This document shows positions 22,801 through 33,565 of a stretch of 64,000 nt of DNA, piece after piece. Below the pieces are notes generated by a model. It searched no databases, was not told where the DNA came from, and saw only the letters and a list, made by a program, of their open reading frames with translations. The first letter of the stretch is position 1. Each line of letters begins with the position of its first letter. The DNA comes from Takakia lepidozioides (Eukaryota > Streptophyta > Takakiopsida > Takakiales > Takakiaceae), in the NCBI GenBank assembly GCA_030704615.1, contig CM060734.1:22382001-22446000 (forward strand). Reading direction: 5' to 3'. A program made the translations under genes and the position numbers.

Positions 22801-23261
22801 CTGGTTGGTGGGGCAGTGTTGTACCCCATGGGCTTCACCCTGGATTTTTGGGAGGAGTCAGCTTCCTATAGGCCTGCATGGCAGTCAGGGAGGGCCGGCG
22901 TGTGCAGCTCCCTGTGACGTTCATAGGAGGAGTTGCGGTTGCCCAGCGAGGCAAGATGCCGACACTAGCAGCATTCACAGCGGCAGTGAGTTGGCCTAGA
23001 GAGTTGCTTGAGGGCAATGCTCATTCAGAGGATGTACCACCTCCGGGAGAGCAGGATGACATGTATGGTATGGCGGAGTTGCCTACCATGGTTGCTCAGA
23101 CTCCATTGTGGGGCACGAGCAAGGATTTGCAGCGGGATGCTGATCGACGGGTGCAACAAGCCCTGGGTGGAGGCTTTTGTACCGTCAGGAGAGGAGGAGA
23201 GTGTGGGGATTGCACCAGGACCACCTCAATTGTCTCCATTGGACACCACACCTATTGTGTG

Positions 23262-24240
23262 GCAGTCTCCGGATGAAGGCATTTGTCTTCTGGACTTGTT
23301 TGGCGGGATCAGCACCGGATTGGCTGCTGTGTTACAGGCAGGTGTACGAGTTCGGCGTTACCTGTATGTGGAGAGGGATGAGACTGCACGACGCGTTTCA
23401 CTTCGCCATGTTGCTCAGTTGGTGCAGCGGTACCCTGAGTTGTTGTCGGTGTCTGCAATTCGTGGATATCAGCAGCCTTGCCAGCAGACATTTCGTTGCT
23501 GGGGGCGCAGATTTGGAGCGGGTTGGCTCCATTGATCTGGTAGTGGCAGGTTGGCCCTGCCAAGGGCATTCATCAGCCGGGCATGGCAATGGATTGCGAG
23601 ACTCGAGGTCGGGTCTGTTTTGGGAGATGGTGCGGGTTTTGCGCCACTTGCAGCTTCATCAAGCTGTATCTCCAGCATACATCTTGGAGAATGTGCCACT
23701 GATGGGCGATTCTCGGGCCAGGTGATGGCCAGTGTGCATCAAGTCCGGTCGTGGCTTGGGTCAGCAGTGTTGCTAGATGCAGCTACAGTGGGGTCACGGG
23801 CTCATCGTCCACGGCTATGGTGGACTAACTGATGCCACCCGCACTGCTCAAGCGTGCATTTGATGGGGTGCAGCGGCCAGCACATCTCACAGTGGATAAC
23901 ATTCTGGACACAGGGAGGCAGTCTCAACGTGTGAGACACGATGACCGTTCGCCTTTGGCAGTGGTCAACAAGGTGGGTCAACCACGAGCAGCATTACCTA
24001 CACTGCAGCTTCCCAGGATCGCATGCTTTCCGGGATAGTGGACCTGGCCTCCTGTGGGATGCTCAGTTGCAGCAGTTAGTGGAGCCTAATGCTGACGAGC
24101 GTGCGGGCAATGGGTTTTACCACTGGTACCACGGCGGTGTCGTCTCTTTCTGAGGCATCACGTCGTCAAGTGTTGGGGCAAGCAATGGATCTCAATTGCT
24201 TGACCTGGATTATCAGCTTGGCTCTAGCTGAGCAACGCAG
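23262..24240 (+). pseudogene. Cytosine-C5 DNA methyltransferase domain of copy 1
   Basis: All key motifs occur in canonical, unpermuted order: I LDLFGGISTGLAAVLQAG (about 23290), II YLYVERD, IV VAGWPCQGHSSAG with the catalytic Cys (about 23550), VI YILENVPLM with the catalytic Glu (about 23680), VIII GSRAHRPRLWW (about 23790), IX RSPLAVVNKVGQPRAALPTL (about 23945), and an X-like RRQVLGQAMDLN (about 24155). Order and spacing resemble DNMT3 or bacterial enzymes, not the permuted plant DRM. It lies between protease and RT, hence inside pol. Copy 1 is broken by at least four single-base deletions relative to copy 2 (near 23475, 23510, 23721 and 23829). Confidence 0.9.
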
Positions 24241-24559
24241 AGTGCGGAATACACTTCCCTCAATGGTCTCTCTGCCTACCGAGACGGTACAGGCAGTGAG
24301 TGGGGGCGAGCATGTGAGGACCACGGGGTGCATGCATCCATGGCACACGTGGGAGGTGCTCGAGGTTCAGAGAGGTTGGCAGCCAAGGCGCTGTGATGGA
24401 TGAGGTTGGGGATTCTTCTCGGTTGAGGAGGTCCTCAAGGATGAGATGGGGCAGGATGAGCCTTGTCATTGACTGAGCAGGTAGGGAGTACTGCTCAAGA
24501 GGTTGCAGCATAGCAACCACGGGACGCGTCCTCTACCTCTAAGCCCACTGGACTTAAGG

Positions 24560-25590
24560 TTGTAGTTACGGAGGACAATTGGGAGCCTGACATTGGACCC
24601 ATTGTCACCGGAGGAGAGAGACGACGTATACGGCGGTTCCTGAGGGCTTACAGGAATTGCTTTGCCTTCAGTTTGAAGGACTTGGGAGCACTGAAGGGTC
24701 AAGAGATCCGTATTGAGTTGGCCACTGACACGCCAATCTTTCGGAGACCCTATAGATACAGTGACATGGAGAGGTCTTTGATTCAGATGAGGACTCAAGA
24801 TCTCTGGGAGGCAGGTTTGGTGGAGCTCTCTGGTGGAGAGTATGCTTCAGCCACAGTGATGCCAGCCAAGAAGGATGTCTATGGCAATTGGACGGAGAGA
24901 CGTATGTGCGGTGATTACCGGCCTGTAAATCGTCAGACCAAGTCCGATAAGTATGCCATGCCAACACCAGAGGAGATCTTTGATGCCATCGGGCATGCTA
25001 AGGCCTTTAGCACTTTGGATTTACGATCCGGATATCACCAGTTGCCAATCAAGGAGGCGGACAAGCAGAAGACGGCATTCTGGGGATCAATGAGCACGGC
25101 AAGGATTGCCTATATCAGTGGCGGTTCTTACCATTTGGGCTTAAGAATGCTCCTGCAGAGTTTCAGAGAGTCATGGATAGGATTCTAGCAGGGGTGGACT
25201 TTGCTCGGTGCTACATAGATGACATCATCATCTTTAGTGTTACGATGGAGGAGCATGAGAGACACCTTCAGGTGGTATTGGAGCGCTTGAGAGCGCACGG
25301 ATTGAAGTTGCATCCGGGGAAGTGCAAGTTTTTCCACAACCAGATTGAGTATCTGGGTCACATGATATATCCTGGAGGATTGGGGGTACAGCAGACTAAG
25401 GTAGAGGCCATTGCACAAATTCCACGCCCCACGGATGTGAGCCGAGTTCGAGCTTTCATGGGGTTGGCAAACTATTATAGACGGTTTGTCAAGGGATTTA
25501 GTACCATTGCAAAGGCTCTAACCAAGCTGACCAAGGTGACCAGGAGTGGCAGTGGGAAGATGAGCAGGAACGAGCTTTTCAAGAGCTCAA
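24560..25590 (+). pseudogene. Reverse transcriptase of copy 1
   Basis: A Ty3/gypsy RT: EIRIELATDTPIFRRPYR, then MCGDYRPVNRQT, FSTLDLRSGYHQ (first Asp), a frame change near 25090, then the catalytic YIDDIIIF (about 25212), KCKFF...EYLGHMI, and the RT-RH linker FMGLANYYRRFVKGFS. It copies element RNA into DNA. A single-base change near 25530 moves the linker out of frame. Confidence 0.9.
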
Positions 25591-25597
25591 GGCGAGG

Positions 25598-26015
25598 TTG
25601 ACCTCGGCGCCTATCTTGAGACGACCTATCAGGGGGCGTCCCTTTCAGCTGCATACGGATTGGAGCATGCTGGGGCTTGGAGCGGTGCTCACACAGGTGG
25701 ATGATGAGGGAAGAGAGTTCGTAGTGGCTTACGCTAGCCGCTCGAACAACGCTGCAGAGGCTAAGTACAGCTCATATGAGGGAGAGTGCTTAGCTGCAGT
25801 GTGGGCCGTGGCACACTTCAGGTGCTATCTATACGGCAATCTTTTCACCCTTGTCACGGATCACCAGCCACTCAAGTGGTTGATGGAGTCAGACAAGCTT
25901 ACGGGGAAGCTTGCACGGTGGGCACTTATACTCCAGGAGTATGACTTTCAGGTTGTGCATCGACCGGGTTTGGTCAATCGGGATGCGGATGGATTGAGTC
26001 GCAATCCATGCATGA
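25598..26015 (+). pseudogene. RNase H of copy 1
   Basis: PFQLHTDWSMLGLGAVL (first Asp), KYSSYEGECLAAVWA (Glu), TLVTDHQPLKWL (Asp) and a C-terminal RDADGLSR. A standard gypsy RNase H, open through this stretch. It degrades the RNA template strand. Confidence 0.9.
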
Positions 26016-26219
26016 GCCAGCAGGATGACACTGGAGCTCGGTGGCATGGTGAGACGGACGAGGAGATGGTGCCGGGATGGCACGCATCTGCATTTTGTGT
26101 ATCTTGGCATCGGGAGGTCAGATTGGACCTACAACAGGATGACTGTAGACGGAGTGTCTGAGGACCCTGAGGCTAGTGATGAGCTAGGTGGTGCCAGAGA
26201 TATACATGAGGATTCGGCT

Positions 26220-27480
26220 GTGTTGGACTACCTCCGCACGGGAGACACGGCAGCCATTGTGACTGCCAGGGAGAGGGATCGGATCCTGCAACGAGCCAAG
26301 AGGTTCAAGTGGGAGGGGATACACCTACTTCGAGTGTGGGAGGATGGTCGGGTGAGGATTGTGCCTCACCCCACACAGCGTGCACGGTTAGTGCGGCATG
26401 CCCATGAGGAGTTTGGGGCATTTTGGAGTGCGACGCACTCACAGTTTACTGCAGGGCAGTATTGGTGGCGTGGTATGCATACAGAGGTGCAACAGTTTGT
26501 GGCTAGGTGCATGGTGTGTGACAGGGTGCGTGCTTCATTCAACGCCCCTACACCACAGTTGCATCCTTTACCTATCATGGATTGGGCTACAGGTGGAGTC
26601 TTGACTTCGCAGACCGTTGCCACTGACTATGCGCCACCACAGATATGTGTTGGTGATGGTGGAGCACTTCTCCAAGTGGATTGAGTTGGTTCCATTGCCT
26701 GACAAGGCTAGTGAGGGGGCTGCGTATGCATTCTTGGATCGTGTGCTTAGCCGATTTGGTGCTCCAGCTGAGGTACTCACGGACCAAGGGAGAGAGTTCT
26801 TGGGGGAGTTTCAGGCTTTGTGATAAAGCCTTGATAGACCACCGCACCACTTCTCGGGATCATCCTGAGGCCGATGGCTTAGCAGAGAGAGTTGTTCAGA
26901 CGGTGAAGAGGGGTTTGCGCAAGTATGGCTTGCAGAAGGGACACCTAGGAGATTGGGATCTTCAGGTTCCTTGGTTAGCCATGGGCTACAGGTTCAGCAA
27001 ACAAGCATCACTTGCCTCCTTCTCACCATATTTCCTTCTCTTTGGCCGAGAGCCGGATTTGCCTGCAGCCATTCGTAGGGACACTGCTCAAGTCCTTAAC
27101 CTTGACGATCCGGACGTGTGGGTACGTGCATGTGATCAGCGTGCAGAGTTGTTCAAGAAAGTCATGCCCATGGCTTTTGAGAACCTTGCCATTGCACAGC
27201 ACCGTGATACGTTGAGGTATGCCACTATACGTGGTGGAGGATATCGTCCTGGGGTTCGGAGGTTTAGCCCTGGTGACTATGTTTATTTGCAGCAGACTGC
27301 TCCTACGACTCTGGATGTTACTGCAGGGCGTGTTATTCTGAGGGTTCGAGAGGTGTTGCCCTCAGGGGTCCTGATCTTAGAGGGTCGGGATGGCATGACT
27401 TGGAAAGACCATGTGCGTAATTGTGCGCCATGTCACCTTCCCAATGTCGATGGCAGAGTTGACCCAAACTTGGCAGTGGT
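26220..27480 (+). pseudogene. DDE integrase of copy 1
   Basis: An HHCC zinc domain (RLVRHAHEEFGAFW...H...CMVC, about 26386-26525), then the DDE core: Asp in VATDYA (about 26620), Asp in VLTDQGREF (about 26780) and Glu in EADGLAERVVQT (about 26870). A C-terminal SH3-like part (RFSPGDYVYLQQ ... VILRVREV, 27260-27350) follows. It inserts the DNA copy and explains the 4-bp target duplication. Frame changes occur near 26640 and 26820. No chromodomain follows; a PHD finger does. Confidence 0.9.
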
Positions 27481-27494
27481 ACCTGCAGGTTTGA

Positions 27495-27639
27495 GGTGCA
27501 TGCTCTGTGGGTCTGCCAAAGGGGCAGCCACCATGCTGGTGTGTGATCGTGCTCAAGGGGTTGGCATATGGGATGCTTGACACCACCTCTTGAGAAGGTT
27601 CCTGACGGAGATTGGTTGTGTCCACACTGCTTGGGATAG
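27495..27639 (+). pseudogene. PHD finger at the end of the polyprotein
   Basis: Reads CMLCGSAKGA...MLVCDR, then after a one-base frame change [14 protein letters not shown] and DGDWLCPHC, stopping at TAG 27637. The C4HC3 spacing is complete (C-x2-C, C-x2-C, H-x2-C, C-x2-C), with the usual Trp two residues before the last pair. PHD fingers mostly bind histone H3 tails. Its place right after the integrase is where other gypsy elements carry a chromodomain, so it may steer insertion or tether the methyltransferase; this is inference. Confidence 0.88.
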
Positions 27640-27887
27640 TGGCAGTGGACATGACTGGAGGCAGCTAACAAGACATGGGAGGCCAAGCTCATAGGAGTCA
27701 ATACATGAGATCCCAAGCTCAAGTTCACAGGTTGCAAGACGGCGACTAACGATGGGGCAACTCTTGCACCGGCCTCTTGATCTATCGAGTTTGAGTGTAG
27801 TAGGGATAGTGGTGGAGGACTTAGTGAGGCTATGGTCACTATCACATCTTGTGGCTACCTGGACTTAGAGGGACCTAAGCACCAGCT
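27640..27887 (+). other. 3' untranslated part of copy 1
   Basis: Non-coding sequence between the PHD stop and the purine tract. Confidence 0.6.
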
Positions 27888-27897
27888 AGGGGGGCGA
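27888..27897 (+). promoter_or_regulatory. Polypurine-tract-like primer site
   Basis: AGGGGGGCGA directly before B1. In LTR elements such a tract primes the second DNA strand and sits immediately before the 3' LTR; here it is next to B1 and not A2. Confidence 0.5.
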
Positions 27898-27898
27898 T

Positions 27899-28082
27899 TG
27901 TGTGGACTAGTGACTGCCATAGTGGGCAGCGTAGTGGCAGCCTAGTGACTGACTAGTTGTAGCCTAGTGGTTGGACTAGTGGACTAGTGGTAGACTAGTG
28001 GTATACTAGTGTGTGGTGTGCACATGTGTTGTGTGGTTTTGGACAGCGATGTAGTTGTGTAGCGATATGTATGCGCACGACA
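27899..28082 (+). repeat. Terminal repeat B1
   Basis: TGTGTGGACTAG...GCGCACGACA, 184 bp, rich in CTAGTG. Matches B2 except for a 4-bp indel. Joined to A2 by two bases (GC), creating the perfect palindrome GACAGCTGTC, which looks like an element-end to element-end junction. Confidence 0.9.
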
Positions 28083-28084
28083 GC

Positions 28085-28410
28085 TGTCAAGTTATTTTAC
28101 CACTAGTGAAACTAGCTAGGAAATAGCTAGCTTTTTACATATTGACATTTGGGATTGGCCCAAGTGTCAATCCAGGGGTCAAGGCAGATTTAGGCCCTGG
28201 AGTGGTTATCTTCACGGCAAGCGCGGGAGGCTCATCTTTCTCGAGTTGAGCCTCACCGCGCCTAGCTATGGCGCCGTAGTGTGGATTCCCCATGGCGTGG
28301 GGTGCACTTGGCTTGACTTGTATTTGAGTGATGAGGTTATATATGCATGAGTTTATGCTTCAGCTTTGTGAGCTCGCATGAGCTCGTGCTTGTATTCTTC
28401 TTCTTTATCA
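28085..28410 (+). repeat. Terminal repeat A2
   Basis: 326 bp, TGTCAAGTTATT...CTTTATCA, nearly identical to A1. Flanked by B1 on the left and B2 on the right. Confidence 0.9.
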
Positions 28411-28411
28411 T

Positions 28412-28599
28412 TGTGTGGACTAGTGACTGCCATAGTGGGCAGCGTAGTGGCAGCCTAGTGACTGACTAGTTGTAGCCTAGTGGTTGGACTAGTGGCTGGA
28501 CTAGTGGTAGACTAGTGGTATACTAGTGTGTGGTGTGCACATGTGTTGTGTGGTTTTGGACAGCGATGTAGTTGTGTAGCGATATGTATGCGCACGACA
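28412..28599 (+). repeat. Terminal repeat B2 (3' end of element)
   Basis: 188 bp, ends GCGCACGACA directly before the ATGG duplication at 28600. No copy of B follows A1 at the 5' end. Confidence 0.9.
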
Positions 28600-28603
28600 A
28601 TGG
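28600..28603. repeat. Target-site duplication, right (ATGG)
   Basis: Pairs with 17459-17462. Confidence 0.85.
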
Positions 28604-30833
28604 GCTCTAATATCAGAGGCTACATAGACAACATTTTGGAGTTGAAACGAGTGAGCAAGTACGATTACATCCAAGACAATGTATTCCCAGGTCAAGGTGC
28701 CATCAAAGTTTTTCTTTTCAAAATGTCGACTGTTGGGGAGGGCAGCGGGGTTAGCCTCGTGAAGCGGATGCAGAAGACTGGGGACTTGCAGAACTGTTTT
28801 CTTATGTTTGATCATGTGAAACGAGTGAAGGATTAGACGACAATGGCTTGTCATGTCTACGATCTAGTGTACCGACGAGTTATGACAATTGCAGTTTGTG
28901 ACATGCAATCCAAGGATACGGAATCCCAGAAGCTCATGTGGAATTCCCTGATACGTGTCATGGGCTGCCATCTCCAAATTTCGCAGGTTTCATGGCGGAT
29001 AGTGCTCAAGCAAATTTCAATGTTGTTCGTATTGTCTTCGGATCGGGCGACCCAAAAGTGCCAATGCGAGGAAGAGAACGTACATGTCTATTCCATTGGA
29101 CACAATCTCTGGAAAAACGTACAAGTCGGACATCAAACCAGAGATGCAGACTCAGCACCGTAAATTGTGCAAAGAGTACAAAGATGCTAGAACAATGAAG
29201 GAAGCGGACACTTTGTTCCAGACAATTCGTGCCTGGTGGTTCTCTTCTGAAGCTGCATCACTTGAGAGTATGAGAGCATTGGAAGATTGGCTGGCGTTTT
29301 GGCACTTCCGGTATAGACAGTGGGGAGCAGCCATGGCAGTGGTACGAGGCTTATATTTCTTGCTTTATTCATACATTTACTTTCCATTTTATTGTCTCAT
29401 CATTTTCTTTGTGTTGTTTTATGTTCACTGTTTTGAAGTGTGGTTCTCTACTTTGCAGAACATGTCCATTGAGGAAATGGCGGACATGCCATCTTGCAAT
29501 TTGGCAGAAACTGTGCACAACGCATGGTTGCAGCAGTCTGGGAAACGAGGTTGGGATTTGTATGTGGCAACAACAAATGATTTGATATGTGCCTTGCAAC
29601 AACAAACCCGATACCGTGATTTCTTGCGAGGTGGGGTTGGTGGAGGTGGAGTGTTCAATTCCCTCTTACAGGAGCCGAATCTCCCCTCCCCCTTCAAGAT
29701 GTGGAACTCTAGAAACAAGTGGCGTTCCCTGGGCATACATGCTCACCGCCCGTGCTATCTTGATTGGATCCCCAGATCTGTTTGCAGCACGCAACATCAA
29801 CTCCCATTTGTCCGGACCCTGGTTCAGATTCCGATTCACACAGGGCTTCTCGAAGCCTCGTGTTCCCTTGCATGACAGCTCCATGTCCGGAACCTCCATT
29901 GTGGAGGAACCTCCAACACGACGGCAAGCTCCAGCATCAAACAGTGCCACTGAAATGGTGCAGGAGAGAAACAACCCCCTTGATGTGCTTGAGTCCATAT
30001 GCCCCGACCACGTTTGGCACATAGAACGCACAAGTGTAGGGTCTCGTGTGAAATGTATAGCGATCAGGGCAACTAATTTCGAGAAGTGCACTTCATCAAT
30101 ATCCAGAGGTGGTGCCCGAACTCCTGCTCCGACTTTCACGGGTTTGATGCGTCCATACGGTCAACCAGAAGCCAAGAACCACAAGTTATGGTTCTGCACA
30201 GATGATTGTGCCAAATGTGTGCATGGAACTGTGCGTCCTTCCATAGTGATGAAGTCATTTCCTCCAACCGTTTGGCCCGTGAAGGTGGGAACACATCTCA
30301 GATTTTAGGAGATTGAAATGCTGGAGGAGGCAGGCTTTTCCCTTGCGAGACAACCCCAACTCCATGCATGTGCTACTACTTCTGCGTCCTCCCGGGTCCC
30401 CCGACAAATCCTGACTTGTGGCCAACCAAACGAGATGGAAAGCTCGTTCGGCGTTTCCTTCCAACCGCTGAACACTTTGGCAAAGTGGAGTCCGCAAGAA
30501 TGCTCCAAGCTCGTGTTGGAAGCACCACGGAAGTACCCGATCCAGGATATGGTCGGGTATTCACAATCATCACTTCCACATCTGCTGTTCATGACAGGAC
30601 CTACGACATCACGGTTTCCAATTCCCCCCCAATTGCACATGTCTGATTTTGTGAATATGCTATCAACCAGTTTTGGGCAAGAGAGGTAAATTCATACCCT
30701 GCAAACATTTGTATTTCATATTTTTGAAGGAGATGGTTTGCGATCCCAAACGTGACAACTTCATTCACCAGGCCACTATGAGTTTCAACGAGGTCGATAC
30801 TCTATTGCAGCGGGATACAACACATGGGTAGCA
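28604..30833 (+). pseudogene. MULE-type transposase, 3' part
   Basis: Continues the frame of 17462 (NALR-M joined to GSNIRGYIDN). The catalytic core shows a probable first Asp in FLMFDHVKRVKD, a TAG at about 28834 where Trp is expected, MTIAVCDMQSKD, then MADSAQAN (second Asp) and CLFHWTQSLEK. Next comes FWHFRYRQW and a likely intron 29341-29457 leading into NLAETVHNAWLQQSGKRG. After about 29,690 the text decays over several frames (WFRFRFTQGFSKP; LWPTKRDGKLVRRF). It ends in a damaged SWIM finger (GKFIPCKHLYFIF at about 30691) and CDPKRD...LLQRD with a stop near 30831. Non-functional. Confidence 0.7.
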
Positions 30834-31270
30834 TCAACTATGCAATGTGGTATGTGGACGACCATGATTTAAAATGTGTAATTCACATCAATTCGTCGGC
30901 GGTGCAATGATATGGCCTCCAATTATACTGAGTGAGCTCTGAGTGGCAACTTTTAAAAGCACATTTGTCATTGCACCGTTCGAAGGCTACATGTCTTGCT
31001 GTCGCTATGCACTACAATCATCTTTTGAAGATGATCCTAACTCTCATTGTTATTTGAGGAGGGAGGAAGGTCTTCCCGTGGCAGCCTCTATGGTGCACAC
31101 TTTGTGAGGATATTTTCTCGTCCTCGTAATTGTAAAAGTGAAACAAGCATTTGTAATTGCACAATGTTGGATGCTACAATTGTAGGCCTCATGGTAGTCT
31201 TGATTCTATTTAGGCAAGATTCCCTGCATTAATTCCACGGTCATAGGACCATCCTCGGTTATAGGCGGCG
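30834..31270. other. Intergenic, no gene seen
   Basis: AT-rich. The true 3' end of the MULE and the 5' end of the LINE must lie here, but I cannot see terminal inverted repeats or a target duplication. Confidence 0.45.
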
Positions 31271-31281
31271 CATGTTAATGC

Positions 31282-31389
31282 TGACGTGGCAGATGACGGA
31301 CAGTGCCACGTCATCATTTGCCGCCACATCAGCATGCTGACATGACGGTCACGCCACGTCAGTGTGGGTGCACGCTCACGCCACGTCAC
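31282..31389. promoter_or_regulatory. Four CCACGTCA / TGACGTGG boxes
   Basis: At about 31282, 31306, 31353 and 31380, in both orientations. TGACGTGG is the ACGT-core site bound by plant bZIP factors. They lie just before LINE ORF1, so they could be its promoter; not proven. Confidence 0.4.
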
Positions 31390-31417
31390 TCCTGCGTGAG
31401 CGTATGCTCGCGCGCTC

Positions 31418-33565
31418 ATGCCATTGCGTCGTTGGATGGTCACCAGTCAGCCAGTTCTGCAATTGGACAAGGGAAAGCTCAAAACGCAGATGGAAAAGCT
31501 TACGCAAAGGGGGATCCTCATCTATTTCCCTGGGAAACTTAAATCCAGGAGCTCGGTACGCACTTGGATAGTGGAGCACCTCGGAGCGGAGGGAGGTCTT
31601 CCCCATCACTATTGCCTCTCCATGGGTAGAGGTTTCTATTTGGCCCTTTTCAGTTCATCAGAGGAAGCAGAGCTGGCTCTAAATTTCAACACGCAGATGT
31701 CTGCAGTCAAGGTCTTCCTCTTCCCCTGGATCCACGATTGGGGTCACAAAGAGGGTGTGATGTGGAAACCCAGGGTCATCGCCATTCCTTACCTCCCTGC
31801 CACTTACTTGACTTCCCTACCAGAGATTGGCGCCAGCTTCGGCACCTTCATTGGCTCGTTGAATGTCTACGAGCCGGTTCAAGACAACATCAGGAGCGTT
31901 GACAACGAAGCTGTAATTTATGACTACTCCAAAGACAACGGAGGACCTAAGTTGGTTGTCTTAATGCCGGAGACTGAGCGGATTGGCTCCTCGATCAAAC
32001 TGCCGACTTTGGATGATTCGTTCATAGTCGTTGCAATCAAAGAAGAACTCATCTCCACGATCTGCTTCATCTGCAATGGAGAAGGCCATATTCGCTCCAA
32101 CTGCCCAAAGTTCGGCAAGCAAAAAGGCTCTTCCTCCAAGCCCTCGTGCATGCCAAACAACAAAGCAGGCTCCTCATTTAACCTGGTGGCTCCAGGTACT
32201 ACAATGCAAGTCGCTTTGGAATCGGATGTAGAAAGGCTTCAGGCAGGCCCGTCCTCCAAAAAAAGGAAACGAAGTGACGACAAGTCCAAATGGGTTCATC
32301 CCAACCGGCCATATGATCGTCACCCAGTCAGGATGAAGGAAGCTTGGGCCTCGTTCCCTTTCTCGCAAGAAGAGCTGCAACTTTTGAACAGCACCAGCCT
32401 AGCGATTTCCTTCCTCGAGCTGCACTCCTTCAAAAGTAGGCCTTTGACTGGCTGGGCCCCAGGATCGATTTATGCGAGAGACGGGGCAGCGATCTGTGTG
32501 ACCCTGCTCGTCTATACTTTCTTTGACGATTACACTAACTTTTGCGTCCCGAAGGAGGGGGAAGGCTTTCGCTCAGCCTGGGTCACTGAAGACATGACCA
32601 AGGAGCTAAATGTGGGAAAAGAAAAAGACATCACACTGCAACTCACCGGCCAGATCCTCACGGACTTTTTTCCAAACATCTCCCTCTCTCTATCTCAAGT
32701 CCACAACATAGGCATTATGGTTGAAAACAACAATGCCCTTGTTAATCTGGCGGTGGTACATGTGCTTCCGATCTTCCATGTCAAAGACCTGCACATAACG
32801 GTCAGACCAAACAAAGGGCTGTGGGTAGACGCCTTTGGCTTGCCCTGCAGGGTGAAGGACCCAAACACCTGGGCTCGTACCTCCTTAATCATGGAAGAAG
32901 GGCAGCGCATGGTGGCTGAACTTACAAGTCTGCAGAAGCTCAGGGGCCTGGCAGACCAGGCAGTCCAAGCGAGCAACATCTCCTAGGAGGTGGAGCTCAC
33001 AAATAGAGCAATAATCTTGTATAACTACACTGACATGCTGTTCTCATCCAATGAGGCTAGCAAATGCTTTGAAGAAATGGGACAGCCAGAGGAAACTGTG
33101 GACTCACCCCCACCGGTAAGCATGTTTCCTCATGCTTCTTCTCCCTCTCCACTCATCTTCTTTGTGCATGATGAGACAAACAGGAATCGTGGCTGGACCC
33201 TTATGCTAGAGCATCAACAACTTGCCCTTAAAATTCTACCAGGATGGTGTGAATTATACAACATCTTGTGTTCAAAATTTGCTATTGACTACCTCTCTTC
33301 AACGCTCTCTTGGCATCTCTCCCTATCAGATCTTTCTATGCTAACAGAAAGCAGGAACCAATTCCTGGAACTGGGATGTCTCAGCAAAAGAAAGAAGTCG
33401 AGACAGGTCTTTGTGTGGAACCTACCTGATTTACTGCCACCTCCTGCTGGTTTTAAATGGATAAATACGCTGCAACCCTGGGACAAGAGGACTAAATTCA
33501 AATTCTTACCTACCTGGCCATCAAATCGCGAGATCAACGCGGGCCTTGCCCTGGCAGTACAATGA
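31418..33565 (+). pseudogene. LINE ORF1 (RNA-binding, zinc knuckle)
   Basis: One frame of about 715 codons from ATG 31418, with a single TAG at 32984. The N-terminal half has the DUF4283-like pattern of plant LINE ORF1 (GRGFYLALFSS ... VFLFPWIHDW ... IPYLP). A CCHC knuckle CFICNGEGHIRSNC lies at residues about 218-231, with a basic KKRKR after it. The tail is unlike known domains. The stop TGA overlaps the ATG of ORF2 (ATGA at 33562), suggesting stop-start translation of ORF2. Confidence 0.75.

Larger units (their letters stand above)
17463..28599 (+). mobile_element. Ty3/gypsy-like retrotransposon with DNA methyltransferase and PHD finger, copy 1
   Basis: An 11,137-bp insertion in a MULE transposase. 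Both ends are set by the ATGG duplication and by the restored host frame. The parts in order are terminal repeat A1, a long untranslated leader with a G-rich minisatellite, Gag, protease, cytosine-C5 methyltransferase, RT/RNase H, DDE integrase, PHD finger, a short 3' untranslated part, then B1, A2 and B2. It was probably one polyprotein; this copy is broken by many single-base frame changes. The RT order (RT-RH-IN) and sequence place it in Ty3/gypsy. A second copy begins at 58250. Confidence 0.9.

Noticed and set aside
17463-28599. Tyrosine-recombinase (DIRS/Ngaro) element, suggested by the split direct repeats
   Set aside because: The enzyme after RNase H is an HHCC-DDE integrase and a 4-bp target duplication is present; no tyrosine recombinase motif is visible.
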